9,997 nucleotides of DNA, taken from Pseudomonadota bacterium. Its GTDB lineage: Bacteria > Pseudomonadota > Gammaproteobacteria > Steroidobacterales > Steroidobacteraceae. Shown piece by piece: positions 5,814 to 9,997 of the stretch. Made by a program: the position numbers and the translations under genes. Below the pieces are notes generated by a model. That model had not been told where the DNA came from, did not search any database, and saw only the letters and a program-made list of their open reading frames with translations. Where the stretch lies: positions 1-9,997 of the forward strand of contig JAEZCN010000210.1 in the NCBI GenBank assembly GCA_023433515.1, given 5' to 3'. Numbering within the stretch: the stretch's first letter is position 1; every line of letters starts with the position of its first letter.

Positions 5814-7757
5814 TCACCTGGCCGCGAGTTGCTTCTCGAGAAAGGTCACGATCGTCTTCAGGTAGAAGTCGCGATTCGCCTTCTTCTTGAATCCGTGCCC
5901 CTCGTCCTTCGCGGCGAGATACCAGACCTCTCCACCGCGCGCGCGAATCTTCGCCACCATCTGCGCCGATTCCGACGCGGGCACGCGCGGATCGTTGAGT
6001 CCCTGCACCACGAGCAACGGCTTTGAAATCCGTGCCGCGCTGTTGAGCGGCGAGATCCGCTGCAAGTACTTGCGCATCGCGGGCAGGCGCTCATCGCCGT
6101 ATTCGGGGCGGCGCAGATCGCGCCGGTAGGCGGACGTGCTCTCGAGGAAGGTCACGAAGTTCGAGATGCCGACCACGTCGATGCCGCCGCGCAGCCGTTC
6201 GCCGAAGTGCACCATCGACGCGAGCGACATGTAGCCACCGTACGAACCGCCCGAGACGAACACGCGTTTCGCGTCGAGATCGCGCTGCGCGCCGATCCAC
6301 ACCAGCAGCGCGCCGATGTCCTTCACCGCATCCTCGCGCTTGTCGCCGTTGTCGAGGTTCAGGAAGGTCTTGCCGTACCCGGAAGACCCGCGCACGTTCG
6401 GCGTGATCACGACGAAGCCCATCTCGTTCACGAGGAACTGCGTGAACGGATTGAACCCGGGAATCGCCTGCGATTCCGGTCCGCCGTGGATGTCGATCAG
6501 CACCGGGTGCGGCCCCGGCCACTTGCCCGGTTTCGGTCGATAGACGAACGCCGGGATGCGCCGGTGACCGCCGTTGGCGCGATCCCAGGTCGGATACCGC
6601 ACGAGCTCCGCGGACGCGAATTGCAGCGGATCGAGCTGGCCAGCCTCGCTCTTCGTGTAACGCACGACCGCGTTCGTCGCGAGTTCGACGACGTGGACGT
6701 CGCGCGGCGATTGCGGGCTTTCGAGCGACAGCGCGAGCCGGCTGCCGGTCCGGTCGAACGCGATGCGCCCGATGCGTCCGTCGGGCAGCGTCGGAACCTT
6801 CTCCGCCCGCTGCGCGAGATTCAGCACGGTGAGCTTGCTCACGCCGTCGACGTTCGCCACCCACGAGAGGAAGCGGCCGTCGTCGGTCAGCGCGAAGGTC
6901 TCGATGTCCCAGGGAATGTGGCCCGTCAGGACTTCGACCGCGCCGGTAGTCAGGTCCACGTGTCTGAGCTGTTCGAACTCGCCGCCCCGGTTCGTGATCA
7001 GGTAGACGCCGCGCCCGTCGGCCGAGAAGCGCGCCTGCGACACGCTCGCGACATCGGGTCCTTCGGACACGGGCGTGAGCGCCGCGGTCGCGATGTCCAT
7101 CACGTACAGGTGCGACTCGTTCGCCGAGACGAAATTGTTGATGAGTAGTTTGGTGTCGTCGGGCGACCAGTCCTGCACCGACCAGTTCTTCTGAAAGCCG
7201 TTGTAGACCAGTCGCGGTGGCGACACGCCCGCGGGTTCCGCGACGAACAGGTCGTAACTCACGCCGTCACGGCCCGTGCTGTGGAACGCGACGCGGCGAC
7301 CGTCGCGGCTCCAGGAGAGTCCGCCCGCCAGTCCCTTGCCGTCCGTGATCATGCGCACGGCGCGCGTGTTCAGGTCGAAGTAGTGCGCCTGCGCGGCTTC
7401 GTTGCCGCCGGCGTCCTTGAGAAACGCGAAACCGGTCGCGCCCTGCGTGCGCGGCGCGCGCGCCATCGTGACCGGCTCGCGGTAGAACGTGAGCTGCTCG
7501 CGCGCGCCCAGCGGGGCGGTTACCCGGTGCAACTGCTCCACGTCGGCGAAGCGCGTCGCGATCAGCAGACCGCCGTCGGGCAGCCAGTCGACGAACGATG
7601 CTCCCCGATAATTCATGTAGTCCTCGAGCCGGGCCGTGAGCGCCGTATCGACCGACGGAATGTTGTCGAGCACGAGATTGCCGCGCTCTTCGACGGCGGC
7701 GAAGGACGGTGCGCATGCGCCGAGAATGACAAGTGCCTGGAGTATTCTCTTCATCAT
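5814..7757 (-). CDS. Secreted S9-family (prolyl oligopeptidase/acylaminoacyl-peptidase type) serine peptidase
   Basis: This 647-residue peptidase has a beta-propeller N-terminal half (about 30-370) with repeated DG-containing WD/TolB-like blades, and a C-terminal alpha/beta-hydrolase domain (about 390-647). The catalytic triad is Ser505 in GGSYGGY, Asp589 in GLNDPRVP and His621 in DEGHGF, in standard order and spacing. HGGPESQ near the start of the hydrolase domain is the family's oxyanion-region motif. The N-terminus MMKRILQALVIL looks like an export signal. PSFA|AVE fits ordinary signal peptidase, but LGAC (12-15) could be a lipobox, so soluble periplasmic and lipoprotein forms are both possible. 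The frame is open far upstream, but that part is antisense to the MBL gene and not S9-like. Two adjacent ATGs (7757 and 7754) are possible starts, without an obvious ribosome-binding site. The gene converges on the cytochrome gene with 16 bases between. It probably degrades short peptides. Confidence 0.93.
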   Translation of the reverse strand: MMKRILQALVILGACAPSFAAVEERGNLVLDNIPSVDTALTARLEDYMNYRGASFVDWLPDGGLLIATRFADVEQLHRVTAPLGAREQLTFYREPVTMARAPRTQGATGFAFLKDAGGNEAAQAHYFDLNTRAVRMITDGKGLAGGLSWSRDGRRVAFHSTGRDGVSYDLFVAEPAGVSPPRLVYNGFQKNWSVQDWSPDDTKLLINNFVSANESHLYVMDIATAALTPVSEGPDVASVSQARFSADGRGVYLITNRGGEFEQLRHVDLTTGAVEVLTGHIPWDIETFALTDDGRFLSWVANVDGVSKLTVLNLAQRAEKVPTLPDGRIGRIAFDRTGSRLALSLESPQSPRDVHVVELATNAVVRYTKSEAGQLDPLQFASAELVRYPTWDRANGGHRRIPAFVYRPKPGKWPGPHPVLIDIHGGPESQAIPGFNPFTQFLVNEMGFVVITPNVRGSSGYGKTFLNLDNGDKREDAVKDIGALLVWIGAQRDLDAKRVFVSGGSYGGYMSLASMVHFGERLRGGIDVVGISNFVTFLESTSAYRRDLRRPEYGDERLPAMRKYLQRISPLNSAARISKPLLVVQGLNDPRVPASESAQMVAKIRARGGEVWYLAAKDEGHGFKKKANRDFYLKTIVTFLEKQLAAR

Positions 7758-7778
7758 GCTGCTATGTTGCCGCAAGCC

Positions 7779-8729
7779 ATGAATGCCGTCATGCCGCGCC
7801 TGACGCGATTCGCCGACGGCATCACCGCCGTCGACACCGAGTACGTCCGCCCGCGGATGGATGCGGCGCACGTCGTGGTGGCGGGAACGCGCGCGGCCAT
7901 CGTCGATACCGGCCCTAACTCCGCGGTGCCGCTGATCCTGGCGGGTCTCGGGCAGCTCGGACTGTCGCCGGATGGCGTCGAGTGGCTGTTCCTCACGCAC
8001 GTGCACCTGGATCACGCCGGCGGCGCGGGCGGGCTGATGCGCTCGCTGCCGAACGCCACCGCCGTGGTGCATCCGCGCGCCGCGCCGCATCTGATCGATC
8101 CGGAGAAACTCATCGCGGGAACCCGCGCGGTGTATGGCGCCGAGCTGTACGACAAGCTGTACGGGGAAATCCTGCCGATTCCGCGCGAGCGGCTCGTCAT
8201 CGCGCAGGACGGCCAGCGCTTCGATCTCGCAGGCCGCACGTTCGAGTGCGTGCACACGCCCGGACATGCGCTGCATCACCAGGCCATCGTCGACCATGGC
8301 GCGACCAGCATCTTCACCGGTGACACCTTCGGCATTTCATACCGCGAGTTCGACACGACGCGCGGCGCCTGGATCATGCCGACCACCACGCCGACGCAAT
8401 TCGATCCGAAACAATTGAAGTCGTCGATCAATCGCCTGATGCAGTTCCGACCGCGCCGGCTCTATCTCACGCACTACAGCGAGGTGAGCGACTGTCCTCG
8501 GCTGGCCAGCGACATGCTCGACGCGATCGACGCCTTCGTGCGCATCGCGCGAGCCGCGGGCCGTGGTGCCGTGCCGCGGATCCAGGCGGGCCTGCGCGAG
8601 CTCGCGCACGAATCGCTGCGCGCGCACGGCTGCACGATGAGCGAGCAGGAGATCGACGCGATACTGACCAAGGATTTCGAGCTCAACGCGGCGGGGCTCG
8701 ACGCGTGGCTGCAACGGGAGGCTGGCTGA
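7779..8729 (+). CDS. Metallo-beta-lactamase-fold metal-dependent hydrolase
   Basis: This is an MBL-fold hydrolase of the glyoxalase II-like (COG0491) type, 316 residues from the ATG chosen here. The full two-metal site is present: THVHLDH (His74, His76, Asp78, His79), His163 in TPGHALHH, Asp182 in GDTFG and His232 in LTHYS. It resembles a subgroup in proteobacteria with RPxxDAAH near the N-terminus, VHPRGA-like and SYREFDT sequences, and PTTTPxQFDP. I know of no assigned substrate. A C-terminal region (about 245-316) is helical and may form a separate cap. Starts at 7764, 7779 and 7791 are all in frame and none has a clear Shine-Dalgarno; 7779 or 7791 fits the family best. Its stop abuts the DUF2269 gene as TGAATG, so the two are cotranscribed. 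No signal peptide is seen, so it should be cytoplasmic. Confidence 0.9.
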   Translation: MNAVMPRLTRFADGITAVDTEYVRPRMDAAHVVVAGTRAAIVDTGPNSAVPLILAGLGQLGLSPDGVEWLFLTHVHLDHAGGAGGLMRSLPNATAVVHPRAAPHLIDPEKLIAGTRAVYGAELYDKLYGEILPIPRERLVIAQDGQRFDLAGRTFECVHTPGHALHHQAIVDHGATSIFTGDTFGISYREFDTTRGAWIMPTTTPTQFDPKQLKSSINRLMQFRPRRLYLTHYSEVSDCPRLASDMLDAIDAFVRIARAAGRGAVPRIQAGLRELAHESLRAHGCTMSEQEIDAILTKDFELNAAGLDAWLQREAG

Positions 8730-9197
8730 ATGGACTATCTATTCCTCAAGGCCCTGCACATCGTGAGTGTCGTGCTGTTCCTCGGCAACATCATCACGGG
8801 CGTCTTCTGGAAGATGCACGCGGACCGCACGCGCGACCTGCGCGCCCGCGCGCAGGCGCTCGACGGCATCATCCGCAGCGACCGCATCTTCACGACGCCG
8901 GGCGTGTTCCTGATCATCGGCACCGGGGTCTGGCTCGCGTACATCGGCAATCTACCGCTGCTGCGGACGTTCTGGATCGGCTGGTCCCTGGTCTTGTTTG
9001 GGATATCGGGCGCCGCGTTCATGGCGGCGGTCGCGCCGCTTCAGAAGAAGATGTTGGCGAATGTCAGCGCGGGCCTTGGGGGGAACTGGGACGAGTCCAC
9101 GTACGAGCGGCTGTCGCGATCGTGGACGATCTGGGGCGCCGTCGCGACGCTGGCGCCGCTGATCGCGTTGTTCCTCATGGTGATGAAGCCGACCTGA
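8730..9197 (+). CDS. DUF2269-like integral membrane protein with four helices
   Basis: This 155-residue inner-membrane protein has no known function. Four hydrophobic helices are visible at about 3-26, 54-72, 80-102 and 132-152. The N-terminal pattern LKALHIVSVVLFLGNIITG, with His10 in the first helix and FW at its end, resembles the DUF2269 family of predicted membrane proteins. A positively charged stretch (28-52, many Arg) follows the first helix and should lie in the cytoplasm. His10 and the several Trp residues could bind a cofactor such as heme, but this is only a guess. The ATG directly follows the TGA of the MBL gene, with GGGAGG about nine bases upstream, so translation is likely coupled. 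bkdA1 starts 22 bases downstream. The family call is from remembered pattern, not a profile search. Confidence 0.75.
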   Translation: MDYLFLKALHIVSVVLFLGNIITGVFWKMHADRTRDLRARAQALDGIIRSDRIFTTPGVFLIIGTGVWLAYIGNLPLLRTFWIGWSLVLFGISGAAFMAAVAPLQKKMLANVSAGLGGNWDESTYERLSRSWTIWGAVATLAPLIALFLMVMKPT

Positions 9198-9206
9198 GGA
9201 CGCCGT

Positions 9207-9251
9207 ATGATCGCGCCCCATGCCAAGACTTCACGTTCCGCAACCACCTAG
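9207..9251 (+). other. Possible 14-residue leader ORF overlapping the bkdA1 start
   Basis: An ATG at 9207 has a good GAGGA (9196-9200) six bases upstream. It opens a frame MIAPHAKTSRSATT ending at a TAG at 9249-9251, out of frame with and overlapping the bkdA1 start at 9220. The bkdA1 ATG itself has no well-placed ribosome-binding site. The peptide is not rich in Leu, Ile or Val, so a classic branched-chain attenuator is unlikely. It may be chance. Confidence 0.2.
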
Positions 9252-9997
9252 CCGCCCGGGCGACAAACCCGACTTCAGCTACGTGGAGCTCTCTCCGGCG
9301 GGCGCAATCCACAAGCCGGACGTCAACGCGCGTGCGCGCGACATGGAAGACGTCGCGGTCGGCCTCGTACGCGTTCTCGACGACAAACACGAACCCGTCG
9401 GCCAGTGGAATCCGCGCCTCGAATCGGAGGATCTCCAGGTCGGCCTGCGTCACATGCTGCTCACGCGCATCTTCGACGATCGCATGCAGCGCACGCAGCG
9501 CCAGGGAAAGATCTCCTTCTACATGCGCTCGTTCGGCGAAGAGGCCATCGCGGTCGCGCAGGCGATGGCGCTGCAGCCCGGGGACATGTTGTTCCCGTCG
9601 TACCGGCAGCAGGGCATCTACATGGTGCGCGGCAAGCCGCTGGTCGACCTCATGTGCCAGCTGCTCTCGAACACGCGCGACATGTGCAAGGGCCGCCAGC
9701 TTCCCGTGATGTACCACTGGAACGCGGGCCGCATCTTCTCGATTTCCGGCAACCTGACTACCCAGTTTCCGCAGGCGGTAGGTTGGGCGATGGCCGCGGC
9801 GATCCGCAACGAGGATCACATCGCGTGCACGTGGATAGGCGAAGGCTCGAGCGCCGAGGCGGATTTCCACCACGGCCTGCTGTTCGCGTCCGTCTACCAG
9901 GTGCCGGTGATCATGAACATCGTCAACAACCAGTGGGCGATCTCGACGTTCCAGGGCACCGCGGGCGGCGAGCAGCGTTCGTTCGCGGCGCGCGGTC
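9220..9997 (+). CDS. bkdA1: Branched-chain 2-oxoacid dehydrogenase E1 component, alpha subunit (3' end cut by window edge)
   Basis: This is the thiamine-diphosphate-dependent E1 alpha subunit that decarboxylates 2-oxoacids derived from Leu, Ile and Val, the first step of the BCKDH complex in the cytoplasm. 259 codons of about 400-410 are visible. The N-terminus RLHVPQPPSRPG and the stretches RIFDDRM, SFYMRSFGEEAI, FPSYRQQG and QLLSNTRD follow Pseudomonas BkdA1 closely and differ from pyruvate dehydrogenase E1. The ThDP-binding motif runs from GEG (207-209) to NN (236-237) and on into QWAIST. GEG replaces the usual GDG, as I recall also for human BCKDH E1 alpha. A TGA at 9208-9210 in the same frame rules out a start before 9211, making the ATG at 9220 the first. 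The genes for E1 beta and E2 should follow beyond the window. It is probably cotranscribed with the MBL and DUF2269 genes. Confidence 0.95.
   Translation, partial: MPRLHVPQPPSRPGDKPDFSYVELSPAGAIHKPDVNARARDMEDVAVGLVRVLDDKHEPVGQWNPRLESEDLQVGLRHMLLTRIFDDRMQRTQRQGKISFYMRSFGEEAIAVAQAMALQPGDMLFPSYRQQGIYMVRGKPLVDLMCQLLSNTRDMCKGRQLPVMYHWNAGRIFSISGNLTTQFPQAVGWAMAAAIRNEDHIACTWIGEGSSAEADFHHGLLFASVYQVPVIMNIVNNQWAISTFQGTAGGEQRSFAARG

Noticed and set aside
7281..7763. Upstream extension of the MBL frame
   Set aside because: It is antisense to the S9 N-terminal region and the sequence does not fit the MBL fold, which starts at about MPRLTRF.
1268..7918. Scattered CCTAAC/GTTAGG hexamers
   Set aside because: The handful of copies is about what chance predicts at this base composition, and they lie at unrelated positions within genes.
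7758..8297. N-terminal extension of the S9 peptidase frame by about 180 codons
   Set aside because: The extension lies antisense to the MBL hydrolase, whose metal ligands are intact. A good signal peptide starts at 7757.
8705..9709. 334-codon plus-strand frame over DUF2269 and bkdA1
   Set aside because: It is a different frame from both real genes, with Arg/Ser-rich text in the second half. The bkdA1 frame shows strong E1 alpha similarity.

Overview
The window is GC-rich bacterial chromosome, densely packed with ordinary-looking genes. I see no phage, insertion sequence, CRISPR array, tRNA or rRNA. Protein resemblances point to a gammaproteobacterium, perhaps in or near the Xanthomonadales/Steroidobacterales: a tatABC cluster, a D-Tyr-tRNA deacylase starting MIALIQRV, a diheme c4-like cytochrome, a Pseudomonas-like BkdA1, and secreted M2 and S9 peptidases. 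This placement is inference from remembered family sequences, not a search.

Left block (1-5069), all on the minus strand. In transcription order: dtd (D-aminoacyl-tRNA deacylase), tatA, tatB and tatC (twin-arginine protein export), a POT-family proton-coupled di/tripeptide transporter, and an M2 (angiotensin-converting-enzyme-like) dipeptidyl carboxypeptidase lipoprotein that runs off the left edge. tatB/tatC and the transporter/peptidase each overlap by four bases, so both pairs are probably translationally coupled. The second pair makes biochemical sense: the lipoprotein would release dipeptides in the periplasm and the transporter would take up dipeptides.

Middle block (5070-7757). A short divergent promoter region separates dtd from a plus-strand diheme cytochrome c precursor. 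That gene converges, with only 16 bases between, on a minus-strand secreted S9 prolyl-oligopeptidase-family peptidase with an intact Ser-Asp-His triad.

Right block (7758-9997), plus strand. A metallo-beta-lactamase-fold hydrolase starts almost back to back with the S9 gene. It is followed directly (TGAATG) by a four-helix DUF2269-type membrane protein and, 22 bases later, by the start of bkdA1 (branched-chain 2-oxoacid dehydrogenase E1 alpha), cut by the right edge. This looks like one operon leading into branched-chain amino-acid catabolism.

Most long open frames on the opposite strands are shadows of these genes caused by high GC. The points most worth a second look are the peptidase/transporter coupling, the unexplained MBL and DUF2269 genes ahead of bkdA1, a small possible leader ORF over the bkdA1 start, a hairpin at the tatB ribosome-binding site, and a histidine-rich tail on TatB. 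I found no convincing undescribed system.
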